This document shows positions 8,930 to 16,902 of a DNA stretch of 64,000 bases, in pieces. Under the pieces are notes generated by a model. It did not search any database. It saw nothing but the letters and a program-made list of their open reading frames with translations, and had not been told where the DNA came from. The DNA comes from Sulfolobales archaeon. Its GTDB lineage: Archaea > Thermoproteota > Thermoprotei_A > Sulfolobales > Desulfurococcaceae. Both the position numbers and the translations under genes were made by a program. Location: positions 249,686 through 313,685 of the forward strand of contig JANXDZ010000001.1 of assembly GCA_025059075.1 (NCBI GenBank), in the 5' to 3' direction. Every line of letters starts with the position of its first letter. Within the stretch, counting starts at the first letter, position 1.

Positions 8930-9175
8930 ATGGAGAGTACAATTGCATTGAAAGCTCCTAGGTTTGATCCATCTGTAGAGAAAGTAATCGTAGTGGAGTG
9001 GAAGAAGAAGGAGGGCGAGATCGTTAAGAAAGATGAGGCTCTTGTTGAAATGTTGGGGGAGAAAACGACTTTTACGCACGTATCGCCATGCGACGGTGTT
9101 TTAAAGAAAATAATAGTATTCGAAGGAGAAGTAAGTGTAGGAAGCATCATAGGGGAAGTGGAATGCTATGAATAA
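8930..9175 (+). CDS. Stand-alone lipoyl-domain protein
   Basis: An 81-residue protein made of a single biotinyl/lipoyl beta-barrel domain. The hairpin turn carrying the modified lysine reads MLGEKTTFTHVSP (Lys45), equivalent to the DKA turn of E2 lipoyl domains. The second half, DGVLKKIIVFEGEVSVGSIIGEVE, is the usual mirror-image repeat. It ends without a linker or catalytic domain. As the fourth gene after an E2 that lacks its lipoyl domain, it most likely is the mobile swinging arm supplied in trans. The lipoate ligase genes 1.2 kb downstream fit this. A biotin carrier is less likely because the AMKM motif is absent. Confidence 0.88.
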   Translation: MESTIALKAPRFDPSVEKVIVVEWKKKEGEIVKKDEALVEMLGEKTTFTHVSPCDGVLKKIIVFEGEVSVGSIIGEVECYE

Positions 9176-9230
9176 ATAGCTTAGCAATTACCATGAAGTC
9201 GTATCATTAAGTTAAATGTAAGTTGCGTGA

Positions 9231-9262
9231 AACTTAAATACCCATATTTAATAGTGTAATAT
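9231..9262 (+). promoter_or_regulatory. Promoter of the gatB-rpe pair
   Basis: A TATA-like CTTAAATA at 9233-9240 lies about 30 nt before the first ATG of gatB in a 94-bp gap, predicting a start near 9262. This suggests that gatB and the epimerase can be transcribed apart from the E1/E2 operon upstream. Confidence 0.45.
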
Positions 9263-9269
9263 AGATTGA

Positions 9270-9593
9270 ATGGGGACTATTATGACGATTGAAGAACCAG
9301 TCCGTATATTAGTTGCATGCGGAACAGCTATAGCTACAGCTACATATGTAGCTGAGAAAGTAAAGAAAGTATTAGAAAAACATAAGATTAAAGGAGAAGT
9401 ATACCAGGCTAAAGCTCAGGAAGTAAATTACTTTATAAAAATGCTCGGGAAAGTTCACTTAATACTAGCTACTACGATAGTGACTCCTGCAGATAAAAGC
9501 ATACCAATTCTTAACGCTATGCCATTTCTTACAGGCATTGGGGAAAGCGACCTAGAGAAGAAGATCATTGATGTAATTAAGGCTAAGAAGTAA
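9270..9593 (+). CDS. gatB: PTS galactitol-family EIIB phosphocarrier
   Basis: Cytoplasmic EIIB component that accepts phosphate from EIIA on a cysteine and passes it to the incoming sugar. The 107-residue protein has the EIIB P-loop ILVACGTAIATATYVAEKV with the phosphorylatable Cys at about residue 17, followed by a Rossmann-like alternation (VHLILATTIVT) and a short C-terminal helix. It matches lactose/galactitol-type EIIB. The start could be the ATG at 9270 or the one at 9282, the latter with a GGGG site 6 nt upstream. Its transporter GatC is at 4560-5936; the epimerase gene follows after 26 bp. Confidence 0.88.
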   Translation: MGTIMTIEEPVRILVACGTAIATATYVAEKVKKVLEKHKIKGEVYQAKAQEVNYFIKMLGKVHLILATTIVTPADKSIPILNAMPFLTGIGESDLEKKIIDVIKAKK

Positions 9594-9619
9594 GTATAGC
9601 TCTAAATGGGCAACCATAA

Positions 9620-10294
9620 ATGTCATCGGGGTTTATAGCTGCATCAATACTAGATGTCCCATTTTATGAAATGCTTGAGAAAATAAATTTAGCTAAAAGA
9701 CATGGTTTAAAGCTTCTACACATCGATATAATGGATGGAGTTTTTGTTCCCCAAATCAGTTTCGGATTGAACTTAGCATATCAACTTAAGAATGTAACAG
9801 ACTTATATCTAGAGACTCACTTAATGGTAGCAGATCCTGAAAAGATAGTGGCTCAAATACCTCGAGACTTATTTGTAAGAGTTTTCTTCCATTACGAGGC
9901 TGCTCGGTATCCATATAGATTAATTACAACATTACATAGTAAAGGCGTGGCCGCTGGTATAGCTATAAATCCATCAACGCCTATTTACAGTATAGAGCCC
10001 CTCCTAGAAGACGTTGACGCTGTCCTAGTAATGCTTGTTGAACCTGGCTATGGGGGGCAGAAGCTTATAACCTCAACATTAAATAAAATCGAGGCATTAA
10101 ATGAAATGCGTAAAAAACGTGGATATAGATTCCTCATAGCTTGTGATGGAGGAATAAAAATAGAAAACGCTAGGCTAATTGTTGAAAAAGGAGCCGATGA
10201 ACTAATTGTTGGAACGGGAATATTTAGGTCGGAAAAGTTTCCTAACATAATTCAAGAGTTCTTAAGCATTTTTCAAAAGACACTTGTAACTTAG
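9620..10294 (+). CDS. rpe: Ribulose-phosphate 3-epimerase family enzyme
   Basis: TIM-barrel epimerase interconverting ribulose-5-phosphate and xylulose-5-phosphate, or a 6-carbon analogue such as allulose-6-phosphate. Over 224 residues the metal ligands and acid/base residues are visible: LLHIDIMDGVFVP (His34, Asp36), THLMV (His67), VEPGYGGQ and ACDGGI (catalytic Asp). The phosphate-binding GTGIF is at the end. It shares a promoter with gatB, so a role in processing the sugar phosphate delivered by GatB/GatC is plausible, for example a pentitol-derived ketopentose phosphate. That link is inference from gene order. Confidence 0.87.
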   Translation: MSSGFIAASILDVPFYEMLEKINLAKRHGLKLLHIDIMDGVFVPQISFGLNLAYQLKNVTDLYLETHLMVADPEKIVAQIPRDLFVRVFFHYEAARYPYRLITTLHSKGVAAGIAINPSTPIYSIEPLLEDVDAVLVMLVEPGYGGQKLITSTLNKIEALNEMRKKRGYRFLIACDGGIKIENARLIVEKGADELIVGTGIFRSEKFPNIIQEFLSIFQKTLVT

Positions 10295-10362
10295 CCATAG
10301 TTACTTATTCTCACTTAACTTATTATAATTGATTGTTACTATTTTTGCTTGCAACATTCACA

Positions 10363-10668
10363 TTATTGTCGTTTTAATCGTGTTATTGCACGCTTTACTA
10401 CATCCTCTATATCCTCTAAGGATATTCCATAAAGCTTAATATTCTCATTTCTAAAGATGTTCATGGTATTTGTTAAAGCATCATCTAAACCTGCCTCTAG
10501 ATCAATGAGCTTACGAATTATTTCATCAAACTTCTCCTCAGGCTCTGCAAAGAAATCTCCTGTTATAATTATGCCTTTAACGTTGTTTTCCCCAGCTTTA
10601 ATACATACCTTCACCATTTTTCCGCCAAGATGCTTCTTCTCCTCACACACTATTTTATCATTGTTCAT
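10363..10668 (-). CDS. lplB: Lipoate-protein ligase accessory domain protein (LplB-like)
   Basis: Small protein of about 101 residues matching the C-terminal accessory domain of bacterial LplA (GGKMVKVCIKAGENNVKGIIITGDFFAEPEE). In Thermoplasma it is a separate subunit needed for lipoate activation. The ATG at 10668 overlaps the TGA of lplA as ATGA, so I take this start over an ATG four codons earlier. It is translated with lplA and should form a two-subunit ligase in the cytoplasm. It converges on the epimerase gene across a 68-bp spacer. Confidence 0.82.
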   Translation of the reverse strand: MNNDKIVCEEKKHLGGKMVKVCIKAGENNVKGIIITGDFFAEPEEKFDEIIRKLIDLEAGLDDALTNTMNIFRNENIKLYGISLEDIEDVVKRAITRLKRQ

Positions 10669-11525
10669 GCTTCCAACCATTCAATAACTCTTTCCTGCAC
10701 GGGGTCTGGTATAGAGATCTCCTTTAATGCATCCTCCTCTTCTTTACTTATAAGTGCTTTAAGTTCATTTACGTAAGATAAGTTCCACTCAAGCCTTGAG
10801 TACTTCCTTCTATAGAGGTCTAAAGATTTTTTAATTTCATCGCGTTTAACTTCGCCCCACTCAGCTTTGAGGGCAAATTTTTTCGCTATAGCATTCGCTA
10901 TTGCTTCATAGACTTCATTTAAGGAAACATCTTTGTTTAAAACTTCTCTAACTGTTGTCACCCTCTTGACTTTGCTTTCAGTTAGTTTCTTATCTGAAAG
11001 TTTCTCTTTAGAGATCTTGAGAATGCGCCATAGTATTGATATGTCGCTTGAAACAAGCATCGCGCCATGAATAAATGCTCTCTTGGAAGTCTTTGATGCA
11101 GCCATCCCAGAGATCTTCAATCCATCTACTTCTACATCATTTAATGGACGATAGTACGCTCCATCGATGCCAAGGCTTTTCAATGCCTCTACTACTGCTT
11201 CCCCCACAATTTTAAACATAGCCTCAATATCTAGCTCTGACTCGTAATTCGGTAGCGTTAGTGCATAGTTCACATTTCCTAAATCGTGATAAACTGCTCC
11301 ACCACCGGTAAATCTCCTCACGAGCTTGACACCTAGTTTCTTAGCCTCTAGAGCGTTTACTTCTAAAACAGGGGATTGATATCTTCCAATGATTACAGCC
11401 CTGTCATTACGCCATAAGCGAAGAGTTGGATGCTTGGCTTCAAGATAGATAGCTTCTTCGAATGCTAGATTAAAAAACTGGTTCTGAGGCCATTCAGCTA
11501 TTATAACCCTTAGTGAGTCCCTCAT
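10665..11525 (-). CDS. lplA: Lipoate-protein ligase catalytic subunit
   Basis: BPL/LplA-superfamily ligase that activates lipoate with ATP and attaches it to a lipoyl-domain lysine. The signature RRFTGGGAVYHDLGNVNYAL, the N-terminal NLAFEEAIYLE and HGAMLVSSD loops are intact. The frame extends to a GTG at 11546. The ATG at 11525 (product starting MRDSLRVIIAEWPQ) fits the family start and the predicted transcript start better, since the TATA box sits at 11557-11566. The C-terminal accessory domain is missing here and supplied by the next gene. Its likely client in the window is the lipoyl protein at 8930. Confidence 0.87.
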   Translation of the reverse strand: MRDSLRVIIAEWPQNQFFNLAFEEAIYLEAKHPTLRLWRNDRAVIIGRYQSPVLEVNALEAKKLGVKLVRRFTGGGAVYHDLGNVNYALTLPNYESELDIEAMFKIVGEAVVEALKSLGIDGAYYRPLNDVEVDGLKISGMAASKTSKRAFIHGAMLVSSDISILWRILKISKEKLSDKKLTESKVKRVTTVREVLNKDVSLNEVYEAIANAIAKKFALKAEWGEVKRDEIKKSLDLYRRKYSRLEWNLSYVNELKALISKEEEDALKEISIPDPVQERVIEWLEA

Positions 11526-11556
11526 TTCATATAACACCGGATGCACCTGATAGTAC

Positions 11557-11566
11557 TATAAATAGT
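11557..11566 (-). promoter_or_regulatory. TATA box of the lplA-lplB operon
   Basis: The minus strand reads ACTATTTATA here, about 35 nt before the ATG at 11525, giving a short leader with a GGTG ribosome site. Confidence 0.5.
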
Positions 11567-11894
11567 CTCTTATACTTTTCTTATTGACACTTCATAAAAC
11601 CCTCACTTTTACTTCAAAGCTTAAGTTTAATACTTAAACACGTGGCTCTTTACAATCCTTCGCGAAAAGGTGCTCGTATATGTAAAACTTTCTATTTATA
11701 GAAGCCTTAGTTTAAAAGAAGTCTCTAAGACGCCGCATCCTTATATAACGATCTCTAAGTCTTTCAGAGTATTGCAGAATATCTCACAGGTGAGCCAAAG
11801 CATATATTAAAGAGAAGTAAGTCAAATACTTCTGCTGTTTTGTAGATGCTCATTTCACTACGGTTTTGCATAAAGGATCTAAGTTTAAGTATGC
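11567..11894. other. Gene-free spacer
   Basis: About 330 bp between the lplA promoter and the end of the next minus-strand gene. I see no tRNA, clear C/D-box RNA or protein frame with start and ribosome site. Several TATA-like stretches (for example near 11692 and 11741) are present but lead to no gene I can identify. Confidence 0.5.
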
Positions 11895-12356
11895 CTACTT
11901 CCTCTTTTTGACGATCCACTTTCTCCTAGTCTTAAACCACACATATGCCCATGCCTTAGGTAGGAAGAAGTAAGTGGCGAGAGGTATTGTGAGTAAGAGA
12001 GCTATTGTTACAGTGAGGTGCATGTTCTTCCATAATTGGAATGAGCTCTTGCTTGCCCACAGTTTTTCAAGTTCTTTTTCAGCAAGAGTGAGATTGTTTT
12101 CAACCCAATTTTTCTCTATGTCAGAGAGCTCGCTTTTACTCAATAACCTTAAAGCACTATTCAAGTAGTTCTCTACACTACTGGTATTCATTCCTACACG
12201 GCTTAGTTCCTCTAACTTAACTATTATTTCACTTACTCTATCCATGTATTCAGTGATAGGTTCTCTGCAAAAAACTGCTGGAGCATTAGTAGCTATAGCT
12301 GTAAGCACAAGGGCTGTGAGTAAAGCACTTGCATGGATCACGTATTTCCACACCAA
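11895..12356 (-). CDS. Secreted/membrane-anchored coiled-coil protein, unknown function
   Basis: A 153-residue protein I do not recognise. The N-terminus (about residues 5-30) is a hydrophobic signal or anchor segment ending near NAPAVFC. Residues 35-105 are charged and helical, with heptad-like Leu spacing (KLEELSRVGM, LTLAEKELEKLW), suggesting a short coiled coil outside the membrane. A second membrane segment at about 113-135 is followed by a very basic tail, KTRRKWIVKKRK, predicted to be cytoplasmic. It is monocistronic, divergent from the next gene. Confidence 0.65.
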   Translation of the reverse strand: MVWKYVIHASALLTALVLTAIATNAPAVFCREPITEYMDRVSEIIVKLEELSRVGMNTSSVENYLNSALRLLSKSELSDIEKNWVENNLTLAEKELEKLWASKSSFQLWKNMHLTVTIALLLTIPLATYFFLPKAWAYVWFKTRRKWIVKKRK

Positions 12357-12580
12357 TTATAAACAACCCTTGTTTAAATAATACAGTGGTAGCTTAAATA
12401 ACTGTCTCTCCTCACTACAGAGATCATTTACTCCTAAGGGCGTTCAAAGCAACGATCTCCAGGATATAACTATGTAAAGCCTTATTTAGAGAAACGTACT
12501 TTAAGGTGTGGGAGATCTGTAAATGACGGTGTACTGAGATTAGAAAGCGCCTGGTCATTATAATAACTGAGCCAAGGCAC

Positions 12581-13189
12581 TTGGCTGAAGTAATCAATAC
12601 TCTTAATCGTAGAGGATTAGAGTACACTATTCCCAATGACTTTACAAAGATCTCTTTTAACGAAAACGACGTTGTTTACACAGATCTACTTGAGTTAGCG
12701 AAGTTAAGTACTCCTGCGCGCATTGTATTGTTTAATGAATCTAATCCCACAAGATCTCTGGAGGAAGCAATAATAGCTTCTAAAGGCCGAAGCGAGTATA
12801 AGGAAGTAGCTATAGGTATAGATCCAGGAAGGCTTTTTACAGTAGCTGCAGTTACTGATGGAGAGCTCGCTTCTTGGCTTAGAACTGGTAATTTGAGCGA
12901 GTTGATAGACTATGTCAATAAAATAATCGAATCCACTCCCTCCACGAGTTACCGAATTAGAATTGGATGCAATGCCTTAGGACTTAAAATAGCTAGAATA
13001 CTAAAGGACTCCGTTAAGTCAAGAGCAGTAGTAGAGTTAGTTAGTGAAAAGCACAGTAGCCCTAGCTTAATGCATAGAAGCCCCTTTGTATACAGAATAG
13101 TATCTAAAGTAAAGACCTCTAGGAGGAAAGACCTTTATGCTGCTGTAAGCATAGCCTTGAGGAGAGGCCAAGTGATTGAAAATGGTTAA
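12581..13189 (+). CDS. RuvC/RNase H-fold-like conserved protein of unknown function
   Basis: Residues around 76-90 read VAIGIDPGRLFTVAAVTDG, the first strand pair of an RNase H-like (RuvC/YqgF) fold with its acidic residue. The C-terminal RRKDLYAAVSIALRRG resembles the last helix with an Asp. This is a fold suggestion, not an identified function. The TTG at 12581 is the first usual start, but the frame is open from 12527. The 18 codons upstream read like a genuine beta-strand (RLVIIITEPRHL), so the true start may be a rare codon such as CTG at 12551. The gene overlaps the RNA kinase gene by 8 bp and is probably co-transcribed with it. Confidence 0.65.
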   Translation: MAEVINTLNRRGLEYTIPNDFTKISFNENDVVYTDLLELAKLSTPARIVLFNESNPTRSLEEAIIASKGRSEYKEVAIGIDPGRLFTVAAVTDGELASWLRTGNLSELIDYVNKIIESTPSTSYRIRIGCNALGLKIARILKDSVKSRAVVELVSEKHSSPSLMHRSPFVYRIVSKVKTSRRKDLYAAVSIALRRGQVIENG

Positions 13190-14426
13190 AGTAATTCTCA
13201 ATGAGGGTAAAGTGATTCACGTATATGGATCAGCGTTAATAGAGGTATTGAAGGGATCTATAAGCATTTATGGTAAGAGAGTTAAAGCTTATGAAAAAAT
13301 ACTCCTATACAAGTACCGCAGCTACCCACTAGTAGCATTAGAGGAATCAGTAATTAACTTAGTCTTGCCTGAGGAATCCTATATTAAGGAAGCAAAGGAT
13401 CAAGCGATATATGAATGGATGTCTACAGCTGAAGAAATAATTAAGGGAACACATACAGCTATAGTGGTAGTTGGAGGCGTAGATAGTGGAAAGTCATCTT
13501 TTATAACTCTTCTATCCAATAAACTTATTGAGAGAGGTTTTAAAATAGCAATAATAGACTCCGACATAGGTCAAGCGGACATAGGGCCTCCGGGATTCAT
13601 ATCACTTGGAACTCCAGAGAAACAAATTATATGGCTTAGGGAACTGAAGCCTCTATCAATGAGGTTCATAGGTGACATTAGGCCTCAGTACTATGTTGAT
13701 AAAATAATACGTGAAGTCCTAAATCTAAAGAACTTAGCATTGCATGAGCTAAAGACATCAATAGTGCTAATAAATACTGACGGATGGATCTCCGATCCAC
13801 AGGCCATAGTCTATAAGTACAAGTTCATTGAGGCCGTGGAGCCCACAGCACTAGTAGTGCTTGGCGCAGATCTTAAGGGCTTATTTAAGCACTTTGAGAA
13901 AATGGGAATGAAAGTGTTTGAGCTCCCATCCCCACTTCACGCTAAACAAAGGGATAGAGATGAAAGGAGAAAGCTTAGGAGCGAGAGATATGCTTCATTC
14001 CTTAAAGAAGCTCCATTGAGGAAATATAAGCTGAGTGAAGTAATGATCGATGGCTTCCAATTACTTCAGGGAGTCGACGTTAATTCAACTGTCTATAGTG
14101 AAACCGGTGTCAACGTAGTTTATGCCTCTATAAATGCTGATACACTTAACATAGTTGTTCAGCAAAGCATTAGTGAAGTAGAAGTGGATAAAGTTAAGAA
14201 AGTACTTGGAGTTAGTAAAGCTAGGATTTACTACTTAGGTTTTGAAAAAGGCCTTTATGTAGCTTTAACAGACGATAAAGATATTGATCATCCCGGCTTA
14301 GTTGATGAAATAGACTTCTTGAATAAAGTCATAGCTATCTACACATACTTTGATGGAAGGCCTAAAGTTATAAAATTTTCTAAAATAAAGCTCTCTAGAG
14401 ATTACTTCGATCAATTGGTGGAGTGA
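13182..14426 (+). CDS. Polynucleotide 5'-hydroxyl kinase, Clp1/Grc3 family
   Basis: ATP-dependent kinase phosphorylating 5'-OH ends of RNA, probably in tRNA or rRNA processing or repair. The Walker A motif VVVGGVDSGKSSF is followed by the family-specific IIDSDIGQADIGPPGFISLG. N-terminal (about 1-90) and C-terminal (about 290-415) beta-rich domains flank the kinase core, as in Clp1 and Grc3. The ATG at 13182 (MVKVILNEG) is preferred to the TTG two codons earlier. It overlaps the upstream RNase H-like gene and is 8 bp from the UbiD gene, suggesting one operon running to the thymidylate kinase. Confidence 0.87.
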   Translation: MVKVILNEGKVIHVYGSALIEVLKGSISIYGKRVKAYEKILLYKYRSYPLVALEESVINLVLPEESYIKEAKDQAIYEWMSTAEEIIKGTHTAIVVVGGVDSGKSSFITLLSNKLIERGFKIAIIDSDIGQADIGPPGFISLGTPEKQIIWLRELKPLSMRFIGDIRPQYYVDKIIREVLNLKNLALHELKTSIVLINTDGWISDPQAIVYKYKFIEAVEPTALVVLGADLKGLFKHFEKMGMKVFELPSPLHAKQRDRDERRKLRSERYASFLKEAPLRKYKLSEVMIDGFQLLQGVDVNSTVYSETGVNVVYASINADTLNIVVQQSISEVEVDKVKKVLGVSKARIYYLGFEKGLYVALTDDKDIDHPGLVDEIDFLNKVIAIYTYFDGRPKVIKFSKIKLSRDYFDQLVE

Positions 14427-14433
14427 GCTAACT

Positions 14434-15702
14434 ATGAATTGCTCAGACTACTTTAAAGCTCTCGCCTCACTAAGGGATTTTGGAGAGATACCTGGAGACT
14501 ACGAGATCACTAGATTAGCTCATAGAGTTAAGGAGCCATTTAAAGCAAGAGTGCATGGGATAAGGCTTGGGGTGTATAGTAATTTAATTAGCTCAAGGGA
14601 GCTCATCTATAAGTACATGGGAGTCAATAGAGATTGTGAAGCTTATGAAAAGCTTATTAATGCTATTCAAAGCCCCTTAAAGCCTTCATTCAAGGAATTC
14701 AGTAGCTTCTTCACTGAAGTAGAAATAGATCTAAGGGATTTGCCGTTCATAAGGTACTATAGAGAGGATGGAGGCAGCTATCTTACTGGCAGCATATTCA
14801 TATCATGTATAGACGATATCTGCAATGCATCGTTTCACAGAGTCATGAGGATCAATGGCTCTAGAGCTGCTGTTAGGATAGTTCCAAGGCATCTATACAG
14901 AATATACATGAGTTACCGTGAGAGAGGTGAAGATGCTCCAGTTGCAGTAGTGCTTGGATCACATCCGTTAGTTGAGCTTGCTTCAGCTGCTAGTCCTCCA
15001 TATGGAGTCTATGAAATGTGGGTTGCGAACAAACTTCTAGAAGACCGTCTTAATTTAGTTTATACACCCATTTATGAACTGCCTGTGCCTACTTGCGCTA
15101 CTGTAATACTTGAGGGAGTGATTACAGGTGAACTGCATGAGGAGGGCCCATTTGTAGACATCCTTGGAATACCCGATCAAGTTAGAATGCAGCCAGTATT
15201 TAAGTTTGAGAAAGCATACATCAACGTCGGCCTAGAATACCCTCTTATCCACGCAATAGTCCCAGGGCTTGAGGAACACATACTATTAATGGGCTTTCCA
15301 AGAGAGGCGAGCATATGGGATTCTGTTAGAAGAATCCACAGCGACGTTCGCTCAGTAAGGCTTACTCGAGGAAGCGGTGGCTGGCTCCACGCCATTGTAT
15401 CAATTAAAAAGAGCAGTGAAGGGGATGTAAAGAACGTAGTAATGGCGGCTTTCACTGGGCATCCTAGCTTAAAGCATGTAATTGTAGTTGATGAAGACAT
15501 AGATGTAGATGATCCATACAGCGTTGAGTGGGCTATAGCTACTAGATTTCAGGCTTCAAGAGGGCTTATTGTAATCAAAGGATCTAGGGGAAGCACTCTG
15601 GATCCAAGTAGTATAGATGGCTTAACTGATAAAGTAGGCGTAGATGCAACTAAACCTGTTGACAGGGATCCAAAGTTATTTAAGAGAGTTGGAATACCTT
15701 GA
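14434..15702 (+). CDS. UbiD-family decarboxylase, probable anhydromevalonate phosphate decarboxylase
   Basis: Prenylated-FMN-dependent UbiD-type decarboxylase of 422 residues. Typical segments include RYYREDGGSYLTGSIFIS, MRINGSRAAVRIVPRH, GSHPLVELASAAS and HEEGPFVDILGIPDQV, which contain the conserved Arg and Glu residues of the prFMN site. The two aconitase-X genes follow directly. In archaea with the modified mevalonate pathway (described in Aeropyrum) these three proteins turn phosphomevalonate into isopentenyl phosphate: dehydration by aconitase X, then decarboxylation by this enzyme. The function is assigned by family plus gene order. A UbiA-linked quinone role is less likely here. Confidence 0.83.
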   Translation: MNCSDYFKALASLRDFGEIPGDYEITRLAHRVKEPFKARVHGIRLGVYSNLISSRELIYKYMGVNRDCEAYEKLINAIQSPLKPSFKEFSSFFTEVEIDLRDLPFIRYYREDGGSYLTGSIFISCIDDICNASFHRVMRINGSRAAVRIVPRHLYRIYMSYRERGEDAPVAVVLGSHPLVELASAASPPYGVYEMWVANKLLEDRLNLVYTPIYELPVPTCATVILEGVITGELHEEGPFVDILGIPDQVRMQPVFKFEKAYINVGLEYPLIHAIVPGLEEHILLMGFPREASIWDSVRRIHSDVRSVRLTRGSGGWLHAIVSIKKSSEGDVKNVVMAAFTGHPSLKHVIVVDEDIDVDDPYSVEWAIATRFQASRGLIVIKGSRGSTLDPSSIDGLTDKVGVDATKPVDRDPKLFKRVGIP

Positions 15703-15720
15703 GGCCCTGAGGAGTCTTCA

Positions 15721-16902
15721 TTGTATTTAACTAAAGTTGAAGAGAGAATGCTCGGTGGAGAGTTCGGTGAAGCTATGTCAGTAGCTATGAAGATCTTAGT
15801 GAAGGTTGGTGAAGCTCTTGGAGCTAGCAGGCTCATTGAAGTAAGCCATGTACACATATCAGGCGTCTCCTATAGTAATATAGGTGAACCTGGATTGGAG
15901 TATTTAGAGAAACTTGCTTCAACTAAGCCTAAGTTCTCAGCGTATACAACAGTTAATCCATCATGCGTAGACTTAAGCCTCTCCTCAAAAATAGTGTCTT
16001 TGGAGGACTGGGAAAAGCAGGCCATTATAAATGGAATTCTCGAATCCATGGGCTCTAGAACTTCTTACACTTGTACACCATACTTACTTAGGAGACCATT
16101 TATGCTTGAGCACCTGGCTTGGGGGGAGAGTAGCGCTGTAGCAATGGCTAATTCATTCTATGGAGCATTCACTAACAGGGAGGGGGGGCCTCTAACTATA
16201 GCTGCAGCTATAGCTGGCAGAACATACATGGCTGGCCTTCACTTAATGAGTGAGAGAAGGGCTAAGTACGTAGTTAAAACACCTCCACTAAATAATGAAG
16301 CTGAAGCAAGTCTTCTAGGCCTATACATAGGCGAGAGATACAGCGAGATCACTCAAATCACTGGGGCCTCAGAGTGGAGTCATAGCATAGTTAAGGAATT
16401 CCTCGCTGCATCAGCTGCAAGCGGTAGCCACGCCTTAGTACCACTTGATGGAGTTACTCCTAGAGGTACTTACGTAGTTGAAGAAGGAGTTGAAAGAACT
16501 ACTATTGATAGGCGAGAGCTAGAGTACTACTACGATAATGTTTCTAAAGCCCTAGAGCTTGGGGAAGAGACACTTGTATACATAGGTTGTCCTCACTTAT
16601 CACTCAGTGAGCTGCGTCAGTTATCTATAATGTTTGATGGTAGGAGGCTTAAGAGAGGAGTACATTTCCTAGTTACAGTGCCGGGAACTTATAGAGCTTT
16701 CAGAGACATAGATCGTTCTTTGAAGAAAGCTGGAGTAGAAGTAGCCATTGGCACATGCCCTATAGTATCTAAGATCACTGTTAAACCAGACGTAGTGCTC
16801 ACTAACAGCGGTAAAGCCTTATTCTACTTAAGTAAGCTTCATAAGTTCAACGTGAGCTTAGCGAGCCTCGTAGACATAGTTAAATTGGTGAGTGAAAAGT
16901 GA
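15721..16902 (+). CDS. Aconitase X catalytic subunit, probable phosphomevalonate dehydratase large subunit
   Basis: AcnX family protein of 393 residues, an iron-sulfur dehydratase. The beginning YLTKVEERMLGGEFGEAMSV and the VSHVHISGVSYSNIGEPGLE segment are characteristic, as are TVNPSCVDL, TCTPYLL, GESSAVAMANSF and TCPIVS, which carry cluster cysteines and substrate residues. With the small subunit immediately downstream (4-bp overlap) it should dehydrate (R)-5-phosphomevalonate to trans-anhydromevalonate 5-phosphate. The start is TTG at 15721. Bacterial AcnX paralogues act on hydroxyproline derivatives, but this context favours isoprenoid synthesis. Confidence 0.87.
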   Translation: MYLTKVEERMLGGEFGEAMSVAMKILVKVGEALGASRLIEVSHVHISGVSYSNIGEPGLEYLEKLASTKPKFSAYTTVNPSCVDLSLSSKIVSLEDWEKQAIINGILESMGSRTSYTCTPYLLRRPFMLEHLAWGESSAVAMANSFYGAFTNREGGPLTIAAAIAGRTYMAGLHLMSERRAKYVVKTPPLNNEAEASLLGLYIGERYSEITQITGASEWSHSIVKEFLAASAASGSHALVPLDGVTPRGTYVVEEGVERTTIDRRELEYYYDNVSKALELGEETLVYIGCPHLSLSELRQLSIMFDGRRLKRGVHFLVTVPGTYRAFRDIDRSLKKAGVEVAIGTCPIVSKITVKPDVVLTNSGKALFYLSKLHKFNVSLASLVDIVKLVSEK

